Source: Hofstenia miamia (Eukaryota > Xenacoelomorpha > Acoela). Taken from it: a stretch of 41,140 bases of DNA. Under the pieces are notes generated by a model. It saw only the letters and a program-made list of their open reading frames with translations, was not told the DNA's origin and did not search any database. How positions within the stretch are numbered: position 1 is the first letter of the stretch; the number at the start of each line of letters is the position of its first letter. The position numbers and the translations under genes were made by a program. The DNA lies in contig SCFE01000060.1 of NCBI GenBank assembly GCA_004352715.1, positions 994,159 to 1,035,298 of the forward strand, in the 5' to 3' direction. Below are positions 10,309 to 21,300 of this stretch, piece by piece.

Positions 10309-11229
10309 TCATTTCCATTTGGAAAATGAATTTACATTGAATTTGAAAACATTCAGCCATTCGTGACATTAGCCTCATTTCAGTTTATTGAAAACAGCTT
10401 GCCTTAAATGCACATAAATATTGCAGACATATGCACAAATAATTTGTTGTCAACACCAATACTTGTAACCGTTACTCTTAGTACTATAAGATTTCATTGT
10501 TTGATAGTTCATTGTATGTCTTAGTTTAGAATAAAAATGTTGAACAACCAATTAGTTGAATTAATTTACATAATTTATTAATTTCAATGAGATAATGAAC
10601 TAAAATGACTGTTCAAAATTTTTTGTAAGAAACTGTAGCCTAGAAAGCTTCAAATAAATAAAAGGGTTTCAAAAGCAAAAATGTACAAGAAATAAGAAAA
10701 CTTTAGATCTAAAAATTCAAGCTTAACCCTCTAACTACAAGACTAAAAATATCCCATCCACTAATTGCAATTGGGTTTCTAGCAACCCCTAATATAAAAC
10801 GCAATTTTTTACTGCCTTATATTCAAAGATGTACATACCAAACACATAAAGATGTACAAATAGTAAAAGAATTGTAACTATGAAAGATTACATGCATTTA
10901 AAAATCATTTTATGTAGTCGACACAGACTCCATGGTAGTTAGAAGTTTAATTATCTTAATCAATTTAAAATTCATCCAGGAAAACACCTGCTTGCTGCTG
11001 TGGGACTAGAAATGCATTACATTTATGAAGTTCTTTCAATTAACATTTGATGGGGACGAAGTCAACCTGAGTTACTAGGCTTAGTTTTGAATTTTGTATT
11101 TCATAAAAATTTTCAAGAATAGACAAATTCGAAGATTAAAATAGTAACAACTATCTACGATTTATTTCTTTTCAAAATTTTCAAGTCTGAATATATTTGC
11201 TTGACTTGGATACCATACAATAATCCATT
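10309..11229. other. Non-coding interval
   Basis: AT-rich sequence between the broken WD-like gene and the next LINE. AATAAATAAA at about 10654-10664 could be a polyadenylation signal for the former gene. TTAACCCTCTAACTAC near 10723 resembles a piggyBac-type end, but no partner was seen. Confidence 0.5.
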
Positions 11230-12960
11230 AAGAATCAAATTAATATATAAGGTTGCTTTACTTTTATCGGAGTTGAATAAGGAATATTTTCTTTGATAAG
11301 TCCAAATTTTGATGTAAGTTTTTTAATCTTTGTTCTATGTGATCAGTCGTCCAACTTTGTTTTGAAGATCTTTAACGGTGTTTTTAGCTATAAAATTTAG
11401 TAATATAAAATGATTAGGTATTTCCCTTTTTCCAGATATAATAAAATCAAACCTATCTAGATTAAAATTCATTTTATTCAAATTGCACCATTCATTTAGC
11501 TTAATGTCTTCAACTAGTAAATGATTCGATGGAATAGTAATTTTGAGATCATCAGCACAAAGATAGTAAGAAGTATGAGAGCAAAAATCAGACAAGTTTT
11601 TAATGGAAATCAAATATAAAATCGGTCCTAAATATAATTATTGATTGTTACAATTTATTTATAAATTGTCAACCAAAAATTTAAAAAATGTACCTCCAAT
11701 ACCAATCTTACTAAGTTTTTTTAGCAAAATTGCATGAGAATCTGAGTCAGGTGCTTTGCTGAAATCTAAAAGTGTTCCAAAGTTATTATTTGTATCACTA
11801 TGATGGTATAAATCTTCAGTAGTAAGTTGATCTATTCTTTACAAACTCCAGATTACCTTATACTTACAATTTCTTTAGCAATGTAGAAGTGACTGCAAAA
11901 AATCTTTTCAAATGTTTAGGGAGAATTGATATTGGACGATAACCAGATACCAAATGTTTAGAACCTTTCCTATACACTGGAATAATTTTAGCTGTTTTCC
12001 ACATATTCGGATATTTTCCTTCCAATGATTTTGGCGGAAATAAATTGTGTGCTTAAAGAGGATGGTAGAATATATTTTGAAAATTTTTTTGAAGGAGTTC
12101 CACCTAGAACGCTTCTAGTAGTTTTAGAAAAATTTAATAATTTTTTAACTTCAATGATAAAATATACTTCCTTATATTCATTAATATAAAAATTATAAAG
12201 AATTATCGTGAATTTTCACTAGATGGATGCAAAATATCTGTTAAATAAATTACCAACTTTTAAGCCACTATTAGCTGTTGAGTTATTCAAAATGATTGAA
12301 AACATTCTTTTTTGAATATTTAACTAAATTTAGAAATTAGTAGCATGAGTTAAAGCCATTCTTTCAACGGCATTCAATTGTACGAATTTTATCAATTTCA
12401 ATAAAGTTCTTGAAATTAACATAGTTTTACGTAGTTTGTCTGTTTTACATTTTTAGTGTCTCTTATGATAATTTTTGCATTTATATATGAAAAGAAAAAT
12501 AACTTGGTAATATTGCCCTTTTTCTAGTCTTACTGAAGCAATTGGAATTTGCATTCAATATAATAATTTCAAAACATTCTTCCATATATTTGAACGAAAA
12601 AGTGATTGCAAAAGAGATAGTTTAATGTCTTTAGAGGAAATTGATATAAATGATTTTGTATTGTTAGTATAACATTTAAAATTATTGAAATTGAAACAAA
12701 AATAAGCAAAATTTGCTTTACTGATAATTGAGAAATGGTCTTCAAATACAATAGAATTTATGTAAAACGGATTTCTAGAGTTTATCATTAATGAATATTA
12801 AATCAAAAATATTGCCTAAAATATGAGTTTAATTAAGATTTAATGAAACCAGAATATCTAAGATGTTTTGATCATAGTCGTAACTAAGAAATGATTTATA
12901 ACTATGACCCAAACACCATGCTGTAGTTTGATTTTCACCAAAAATTAAGAATTTCAAAAC
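11230..12960 (-). mobile_element. Eroded LINE: endonuclease and reverse-transcriptase remains
   Basis: On the minus strand, in order: about 12955-12800 gives remains of an APE-type endonuclease end (a degenerate G-D-F-N position, then G-N-I-F-D-L-I-F-I-N-D); 12788-12555 is the endonuclease-RT linker; about 12010-11915 gives W-K-T-A-K-I-I-P-V-Y-R-K-G and G-Y-R-P-I-S-I-L-P; about 11760-11690 gives K-A-P-D-S-D-S-H-A-I-L-L-K-K-L (normally K-A-F-D-x-V-x-H); 11630-11555 gives L-G-P-I-L-Y-L-I and then C-A-D-D-L-K-I at the catalytic position (usually F/Y-A-D-D). Trailing thumb-region sequence runs to about 11230. Stops and frame changes separate these blocks. The motif order is that of CR1/L2/Jockey-type LINEs. 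Neither end could be fixed. Confidence 0.75.
11335..11613 (-). pseudogene. LINE reverse-transcriptase fragment with an altered x-A-D-D core
   Basis: This is the longest surviving frame (92 codons) of the LINE at 11230-12960. It carries Y-L-C-A-D-D-L-K-I, then an L-N-E-W-C-N-L-N-K-M-N-F-N segment, the standard 'L..W...N.m.fN..K' helix after the catalytic aspartates. The residue before A-D-D is Cys instead of the usual Phe or Tyr. The Lys that normally follows F-N-x-x is replaced (N-L-D-R), another sign of decay. Sequence before and after continues the domain in other frames. Confidence 0.7.
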
Positions 12961-14811
12961 TTGATGTAGGTAAAACTAATTCTTCATTTTAAGTAATCCT
13001 AGTTTTAATAATGCATTCAATAGAAATGGACAGAATATTTACTAATTATTCTAATATTTACATAGAAAAACCGCATAGAAAAAAGGAATACTTGTTTATC
13101 AAACTTATTCGTATTTTTTAACTAGTGTTTTTCATGACACCAAAAAGAATTAGTATATTTTTCATATCATTTTCTTAGAATTAATAGAACTATTTGAATT
13201 ACTACATGTTTCATTTTTGTGTGGAACATGCCTCAAAGAATCAATTTCATGCGGTTATTTATCTATTAATCGGATTAAGTCGTCAATTTGGTAAAGTTGA
13301 GATCAAATATTTGAAGACTGAATCATAATATTAGTGGTTTATGCAAGATTCTTCTATTTCAATAAATATTTGTTCTTTAACCTACTTCTTAAATATTTTA
13401 GTTTTTTTAATGAAACGCTATATCTCGAAACATTAGTTCCATTGCCATATGCAATATTTAAAAAGGTTTAACTAAGTTTCGAGACTGAACATTCATTGTA
13501 TTGAATTCGAACACATGCATTTAAAAAATAGATGACTTACACTATTTTTAAGAATGTAACAGCCAAATAAATTTCGCTATCATTTTATGATCTTAAATGT
13601 TTCTGAATTGACCTTTTGAAAAACTTTAAATAAACTATGTTCCGAATATTTAGGTCTATTTATGTTGAGTTTGAAATTTATTTATCAGGTCTTTGAGGTT
13701 TGGTAATAATACCGCTACTGTAGCTAAAATTAGTAATGAATTAGTGGAAAAAATTTTATTTGTATCTATGTATTTGCATTTTGTAAATAAAGAATACATT
13801 TTTGCTTGATATACACTGAATGTGTTGTCTACAAAATAATGCAAACAAAGTTTAGGAAAACCATGAAGTAGTTGTAAGAAAGCATTTTGATAGTGCATTT
13901 TTAAGAGAAAGATTCCAATTTAATTAAATCTATATCCATTGCAAAGAAACATACATGTATATTTTTTAGATTGAAATACTGACAAATCTGTGATTTCTCA
14001 AATTTAAATATTTTGTTAAAACGAAACACCAATATTATTGGAGAGATATTAACAATCTTGCCCCAAAAAGATTTTAACCGAAAAGATCATATAATACGCA
14101 TGGTCAAAAAGACATTCAAAATATCACAATACAATAAACATAGTAATCATAATTATAGATAGATAACAATAAAATATTTATTTAGTCTGTCACTGGTGAA
14201 CAAACTTCTACTTTGTAAAGAGGTAATAAATGAAAAGGGTATTCTTTCGGATCATTTTAACTGTCAAAGAAATTAATTTGTTTTGTTGACATTAGAATTA
14301 GAGAAACCCACCTATCAAACAAGCTTTGATCCGGAGAATATTGTGCTTGTTTCCAGAGTAAAATTCTTGGCGAAGAGTATCATGGTAGTAGTGCAAGCAA
14401 CATGTAAGATAAGTTGATGAACACATTTTTCATGCATATGCTGAATACAAGTATTGATATGACAAAAATTCGATTTACTATTTTCTAAAAACTTACAATT
14501 CCACATTAATAAATGAAATGTGTTCAATGTTTTTTAAAATTTTTTTACTTACGTATATGTATAGAGAACATTGCAATAACAAAAACGAATTAAAATTTTA
14601 TATGCATTAATTAAATTTCAACCTTTGAGGTACGCTACTGAGTTATATTGATGAAGTACTTTAACTGATATCACTATTTTTAAAGACAATGCTGTCTTGA
14701 CTTTGTAAAAAATACAATGCCATTGTGGAACTATACAAAAATACTATTTACTATTTTTTCTGTATGGGTTCATTAAATGTGAACTTAAATTTATCTGTTA
14801 AATATTTTTTC
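12961..14811. other. Non-coding interval
   Basis: AT-rich sequence with no recognisable gene. Minus-strand frames at 13656-13898 (80 codons) and 14315-14527 (70 codons) have no family motif. The first could be upstream LINE sequence given its position, but nothing in it proves that. Confidence 0.55.
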
Positions 14812-15060
14812 TTAAGCCCTGTTTACATGTTAAGTTTTCCCCCATCACCTTCCACTATATAAGGGAACACTTATCGTGTAAACGCAAATTAGCACGAGAG
14901 TTTTGCCGTTAAGAAAATAAGTCATATCATAAGGGAAAATGTATCGTGTAAACGCAACTGATATTAGGGCCGTTTACAAAAGGCGGCTGATCCGGTAAAA
15001 GCGAATGATGCAGCTAGTCGCGTCTATACGAGCTCCGCTTTATACCCCGTTTACACGTGA

Positions 15061-15188
15061 CCAATTGTACCACGATTTAACACAAATTAGAACAATATTA
15101 CTAATCAAAGTTAACAACTAAATTGATCATATTTTTAGCCGAAATTATTGTGATGTGGTTAATAAAATCTTGATTTCTTGTACTTTAT
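15061..15188 (+). repeat. Left arm of a ~130-bp inverted repeat
   Basis: CAATTGTA..CGATTTAACACAAATTAGAAC...AATCAAAGTTAAC.ACTAAATTGATCATATTTTTAGC.GAAATTATTGTGATGTG matches the reverse complement of 16741-16870 with scattered substitutions and small indels. Confidence 0.85.
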
Positions 15189-16023
15189 TATATATAAGTG
15201 ATTCCACTAACCTAATGAAATTAATAATTTTAAAAATTGACCAGCTGCCTTGAATATTCTTACTTTTAGTATATAAAATATTGCAAATTCCATTCTTATT
15301 AATGCAAACTGATTGAATTAGAATTCCCTTATGTACTACCAAAATGTGCATATAGTTATACTGATTTCTTACAAAATATGTGGATACAACACAATTTATA
15401 AATGTTCAAAAATCATTTCCAGGTGATAAGCATTACGAATTTTAAGCATAGTTTTACAATTCGAATAGGTCTGTAATTAATGAATCTGTATTATATAAAA
15501 ACGAGCTTTTCATTTTACTAGAAACATATTTTGTATAAACTTTAAAACAGCATTTCGGTAAATATTGAAACTCCTTTAATATTACTATAAAATACTGAAT
15601 GATCATTAATAGGTTTCGGTTAAAGCCGGTTAAGAACTTCTATTTGATTTTCAAAGTTTATTGATTACAATGATTGCATTGTTACAAAACAATAGAAAGA
15701 GTGGCCAAAGATGCAAAGGAGTCTTCCTTGTCGTAATTCTAGTACCGGTACTAATCTACATTCCAATTATAGAATATCAATATTTGAAAAAAATCAACAA
15801 AATTAAGAGAAAATGATGCCCCTACTCCAACATGTTTGAATTCGCATTCTTGTTGTCAGATTATATTTTAAATAGATAAAATCATTCATAAAGTTCTAAA
15901 TTTCTTATTCTATTCCATTTTGTGTAACTACATACATTTCTGACATTAAATTTTGATAGACTTTACGTTCATTTTTATTAATGTTTCCTTTATAAAAATT
16001 TCATGTCTAGAATTCCGAGGGCG

Positions 16024-16061
16024 ATATATATACGTGTATATATATATATATATATATATAT
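16024..16061. repeat. (TA)n microsatellite
   Basis: An alternating TA tract broken once by CGTG, inside the inner PIF-like element. Confidence 0.9.
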
Positions 16062-16740
16062 CAACATCAACTTTATGTTAGTACACATAGGAATGGACCA
16101 ATTTCATTTTGAAGGATAGAAATAGAGTATATTTTTCTTTTTAATTTAAATATATTCTGATTTTCAAGGATCTGGTTAAGTTAAGAAGATATCCGGTTCG
16201 GTTGAAATTGCGACGCACAGGACTAATAATTAATACCGGTAATGTTTTTATGTATATAATCCCAAATCGCAAAATTTTAAGATTTCAATCACTTAACACA
16301 GAATATCACAAACAAATAACATGCAGACTCACATTTAATGCCTAAATCTGTTGCAATTCTGGAAAGGTTTTCTTCTTTGGATCCCTATTCTTATAACAGG
16401 AATCGAGACATCCCATAAAAATGCTGTTGCCTCACTGCCTCTATCAACTTTGATTCTAAACCACCAGTCATGCTACTCTTAAATATTGATTGCAGAGCTT
16501 ATACTCTGTTATTTTAAAAATTGATGTGAAAATGGACATTCTTCCTATGGGTCAGACAATGTTAATTATTCTACTTGAAAGAATTAGATCGCTTTGGGAT
16601 TTGCTTTTGTTTCAATTCCAAGCACGTCAATGCTACATAAACATAACAGATCGCATTTTTTCACATTTACTTATTCTCTATTCTAATCAAAAGCATAACA
16701 ATTTTACCTCAAATAGAATTTATTTAATTATTTAGTACTA

Positions 16741-16870
16741 AACAAAGTGCAAAAAATCAAGATTTCATTAAACACATCACAATAATTTCAGCTAAAAATA
16801 TGATCAATTTAGTAGTTAACTTTGATTATGAAAATGGTTCTAATTTGTGTTAAATCGCTATACAATTGGT
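16741..16870 (-). repeat. Right arm of the ~130-bp inverted repeat
   Basis: Reverse-complement partner of 15061-15188. The divergence between the arms shows that the element is not a fresh insertion. Confidence 0.85.
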
Positions 16871-16900
16871 AATTAATTTGATTTGAAAACATGCATGTCT

Positions 16901-17036
16901 CATGTTTTGGGTGTTTACACGGTGACACAAGACATGAGATACTCGAGAAAATCAAAATCTTTTGATATTCGAATGTTTTTCAAGTGCTCTACTTGAGTGG
17001 TTGAATGTCGCGTGTTTTGGGTGTTTAGACGTGACA
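16901..17036. repeat. Direct repeat at 110-bp spacing in the right arm
   Basis: GTTTTGGGTGTTTACACGGT (from 16904) recurs as GTTTTGGGTGTTTAGACGT (from 17014), and the motif ACAAGACATG also occurs twice nearby (16927, 17053). Short subterminal repeats of this kind often bind transposase. Confidence 0.7.
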
Positions 17037-17471
17037 TTCGCTCATTGAAAACACAAGACATGCATGTCTCATGTCACGTGTAAACAGGGTATTAGTAGCC
17101 GCATTGTCTCGATTCAATTGCTCCTCCGGAGCAGAATTCACTCCTCCGCATCAAGCCGTATTAGTGATAGATAAACAACTTGTCAATCATTTTGTTTGAC
17201 TTTTTCAATTGCGATTGGGTTTCTATCTTGTATGCAACCAATTAAAATTCACCAAACTAAATATATTTTTACTAAAGCGGAGCACGTGTAAACCCGGATT
17301 AATAAAATCTACAAAAAAACCAATTTTAATCAACAAAGGGTGTCGTATTGGTTACTACGCCGAATTTAGCTGCTCCCCATCTCGTGTAAACTGGGGTATT
17401 TAGTTAATCTGATTGTTTCGCAAATAAAGATGAAGTCATAAGCGAAAATTTATCGTGTAAAATGGGCTTTA

Positions 17472-18205
17472 GACTAGATGAAAAACAATTTGTGCAATGG
17501 AGTGTTTTTACAAAAAAATAGTTTCATTTCAAATTAATTGTATTTTGGGTAATAGAAATCATTTGAATATTTACGAACTGTTGTTTTGGCATGTGCTAGA
17601 GAAATTGAGCATGAAGACGATATCAACAAACAAAACTTGATATTTCTGAGTTAAATAAATTTTGATAGAAAATAAGAACATTATTTTTTAGGTTGATGAC
17701 AAATTATAGTAACAATATAGGCAATTATTAAGAATACTTCCTGTAACTAAAGTTCACTTAAACAAAGGAACGCGTTCATATTCATATTGCCACGTAAAAC
17801 TTCAGAATGTTTAGATCAACGGATGGGTAAAAATTGTTCTTCCAGTGACGTTTTCGTCATGCCAAGATGAAATATTTTTAATGTGTATTGTTACCCTCTA
17901 GATTGGCTATGTAAAATAAATATTTAATTCTTAATAGGAAAAATAAAGGAAAGGTATAACGTATAATAGAAAACTTTATAATTATAGAGAAAGCATTTTT
18001 TGGACAAATTATCAAAATTTTTGATAAGTTTATTTCATTATCAAGTTTTATAAAATAAGGTATATTTATTAAAAACTAGGCTTTAACATGAAATAACCCC
18101 GTTGCGGCATTAACAATAACTTTTGCACTTCTACAATTTCGTGGGCTAAGACCAATAAATTCTGATATCAAAGAGCCCAACAGTGAATTCATTTACAAAT
18201 TTAAA
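17472..18205. other. Non-coding interval downstream of POLA1
   Basis: AT-rich sequence with no open frame of note and no recognisable repeat. It separates the PIF-like cluster from the 3' end of POLA1. Confidence 0.6.
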
Positions 18206-18211
18206 TTTATT
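18206..18211 (-). terminator. Candidate polyadenylation signal of POLA1
   Basis: AATAAA on the minus strand, about 130 bp past the stop codon. Other AATAAA hexamers occur further on (for example near 18028), so this is the nearest plausible signal only. Confidence 0.4.
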
Positions 18212-18343
18212 GAAATTTTGTACGGTAGAATTCTTTTGCAAATAGCGACAAAAACTGTTTACACTATTAATATTTTAAATCCTTTAACAAATGTACACAT
18301 TATTTTAGAATAATTAAACTTATTATTAAAATATACTAAACCA

Positions 18344-21300
18344 CTACAAACAAGAAATCTTAGAGTTATAGTTCAGAGGCCGAAACAAAATGTCAAAATC
18401 AATTTCTGAGTAAGCACTGAGCGAAATGTGATTGTCTATGAACTGCGTTAATTCTCTGAGATTTTTTACGTTTAAATATGGTGGCTTAGCATCACTCTTG
18501 ATATCAGTATGAACTAATTCAGACGAAGTATGGAATATATGTCGATAATAATTGAGTTGATTGAGAAAAGCAGATTCGGGATATTCAGCAACAAGATGAG
18601 ATAGCCTGCACATTGGACAAGCAATGGACTGAGTAATAAATACCTCTTGTGTTCTAAATGAACACGCTGCATCCTCACAACAAGTCCACCCAGCATAAAA
18701 ACGCTCCAAATGCGATTTCATTTGCTGAAAGAGAACATTTTTTACAAGATTGAAGGCCAACACAGAACCACATTCCTTACAATCAAAGGGAGTACCTGGT
18801 TTGATAGCAACTATATGACCGCAGCTACATGTTGCTACTAATTCCTCACAGTTGGCATATCGATCTTCATTGGATGTAGCATCTACATTAGATGAATGAT
18901 CTACCTTTTTAATGTGATTATATGTAGAGGAATCAAGACCCAAACAGTCAGCTAATATTGCGGCATCTGCATCTGGTATTGGGGTGCAAATGCGAGAAAC
19001 TACTGGATGCACCTGCGAAGAGAGGTAGTATTTAATATCTGGTTTAAGGCTTTTATTACGAGATAGCTCTTCTTTATGGTAAGCCCTTTGCATTGCAGAA
19101 GCATTATTGCTTCCGTCTTCACAAATTATATAGGGAACAACATCTCCTGCCTTAAAACGCATACCATGTGCTGAAGAATTCATTCGTGTAGCGACAATAA
19201 CATGAGGTTGAGACTTTTTATCGCTATAGTCTTCTGGAGCTCGTACAAGTGTTCTACGAATTTCAAATTCTTCAATTGGAACTTCCCCATTGCGTACTGC
19301 AATCCCAACATTTCTCATGCGTTCATGAATATTACTGACAATCAGATCTCGATCTTCATTTGATAAAAGTTGATCTACCACGTATTTACCAACAATATGT
19401 GCTAAATCACACCAATCACGGCGAACGATATCTAAACCTTTAATCTCTCTCGAGTACGTAAGTGATCCATTTGAATCGCGTGTTACTGCTAAAGCAGCAT
19501 ATTTTTTCTTCTTCAAAAGCAACATTGGTCTATAAACACCATCAATATCTATTTGAAGTAGCTTATAACATTTATTTATTTCATTTTTAACTTTATTGCC
19601 CATCTTGAAAACCGCATCAATATCACTACAATTTGTATTAATCATTATTGAATCAGTATCACCATATATTACTTCAAGTCCAATAGATTCGACAAGTTCC
19701 TTCGTCCTCATCAAAATTTCTCTACCCTTAGCAGTGATAAGGGCAGCAATAGGCTTGGCATAAAATCTCGACTTCGAAAATCCTAAACACCCATACATAC
19801 TATTCGCTGTAAGCTTCAGCGCCTTTTGCCGAATGTCCAATTGAATTCTTTGTTCATCCGAGACATCCGATGATTTCAGAAGAGTTTTGACTTGCTTTCG
19901 ACGATCAACTAATTTTCGAATCTCCGTGGGAAGAATACCCAATGTAGAATTATTAGGTGTATCAGGAATAATATCCTCTTCAGATTGGTAACAATGATGA
20001 CGCGCAACTGTTGTATAACATAAATTGTATTCTTGAATTATTGAAGGATATAAACTATTGAAATCTAAAAGAAGAACAAACCTATCATAAAGGCCTTTTT
20101 TAGGCTCAAGAACCAAGCCACCCACATAAGCATTTTTTCGTTTTTTGTCATCAAAAACAGCTTCGTTTGTCTCGTTGTCAATATTATGTTCCACTAAGTT
20201 TTGGGTGGATTTTTTAAATATTACCTTATCTGGTACAATGTAGTTTTTCTCTGAAAACGCGTGAAGAAGCAAATATTCATTTCGTTCAGAACGTCCACCA
20301 AGCAATGTTCTAGACATTACATTTCCTGCAATTTGTGTGATTTGATAGGCTAAAGGTAACACTTGCAACTCACAAGCGATATCCATTATATATTTCGCAT
20401 TTTGATACAAATATTTAACAAACTGTATTACAGATTTTGTGTCAGAAAAACACCCAATTATTTCTTCTGGATCAATACACTTGTATTGAGACTTTAATAC
20501 CGTGGATATCAGTTCTGGGAAATCATAACTCCTACAGCGAATCAATTCCTTAGCTGAAATCATAATATCGCATAAATAGCGACCACAGCATAAAGATTTG
20601 TGGATTCCATACTTGGGAGGATGTTTTAACTTTAAACGACCTAATCGAGCCCATAGGCCAACTTTATTAAGCGTTATACGACGAATTAAGCGCTCTAGTA
20701 TACGATCATTAACATCGTGACCTATTATAACGTCTGGATCAAGGACATGCATTTTACATAGAAACCAGTTAAGTAAGGCACGTTCATTGGAATGCAAATG
20801 TACACCTTTCATATTTGAAGCATTAAGTGCTGAGTCTAATCTAGGTGGAAAAATAGTTCCATCCGGCTTCGTTATGCCAATCAAATTATAATCTATACGT
20901 TTACCAGTTGGTGGTTTCTGCAAAGAAAATTTCGTATTACCTAGAACAGTAATGGCAACACAATGTTCTCCACGTATTTTATCATCGGCGAAGAACTCAG
21001 CAGATAAAGAAATGACATGTAGAGGTGGTGCATCTGCTTCATCAGTCATTACAGAAATACTGTCGATATTGGATATGGAAATATCGAATTTACAAAAACT
21101 TATTGGGGGACACGATGAAAAGTCAGTAATTTTTAACCAACAAGGACCTTTAATATTCTTCTCTAATAGAAAGCGTTCAAGAGGTGAAGCATTTGCGCCG
21201 AAAATCTTACTAAAAGTTTGTCCTTGCAGATCAGAATTGATCTTTTGCGCATTTTTATGAGGAAATCGAACTTCTAAATATTGTGATTCCTCTGGAATAT

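Larger units (their letters stand above)
15043..17091. mobile_element. Inner PIF/Harbinger-like element with long inverted repeats, nested in the outer one
   Basis: The ends are TACCCCGTTTACACGTGAC and, reversed, TACCCTGTTTACACGTGAC: one mismatch in 19 bp. TTA flanks both sides (15040-15042 and 17092-17094). A longer inverted repeat of about 130 bp follows inside (15061-15188 against 16741-16870). In the right arm about 210 bp of extra repetitive sequence separates the terminus from that repeat. The core (about 1.55 kb) has no recognisable transposase; the 81-codon frame at 16490-16735 shows no DDE motif. Confidence 0.7.
14815..17468. mobile_element. Outer PIF/Harbinger-like element with TTA target duplication
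   Basis: The left end reads AGCCCTGTTTACATG and the reverse complement of the right end reads AGCCCATTTTACACG: 12 of 15 bases match. TTA lies directly outside both ends (14812-14814 and 17469-17471), the 3-bp duplication of PIF/Harbinger elements; Tourist-like MITEs have similar GGCC-GTTTA ends. The interior of both arms holds further GTTTACACG-type motifs and is interrupted by a second element at 15043-17091. No transposase frame is visible. Confidence 0.6.

Noticed and set aside
10723-10738. TTAACCCTCTAACTAC as a piggyBac-type end
   Set aside because: No reversed AGAGGGTTAA partner exists nearby.
13656-13898. 80-codon minus-strand frame as the start of the 11230-12960 LINE
   Set aside because: The likeness to LINE endonuclease openings is too weak, and the spacing from the next supported block is about 700 bp.
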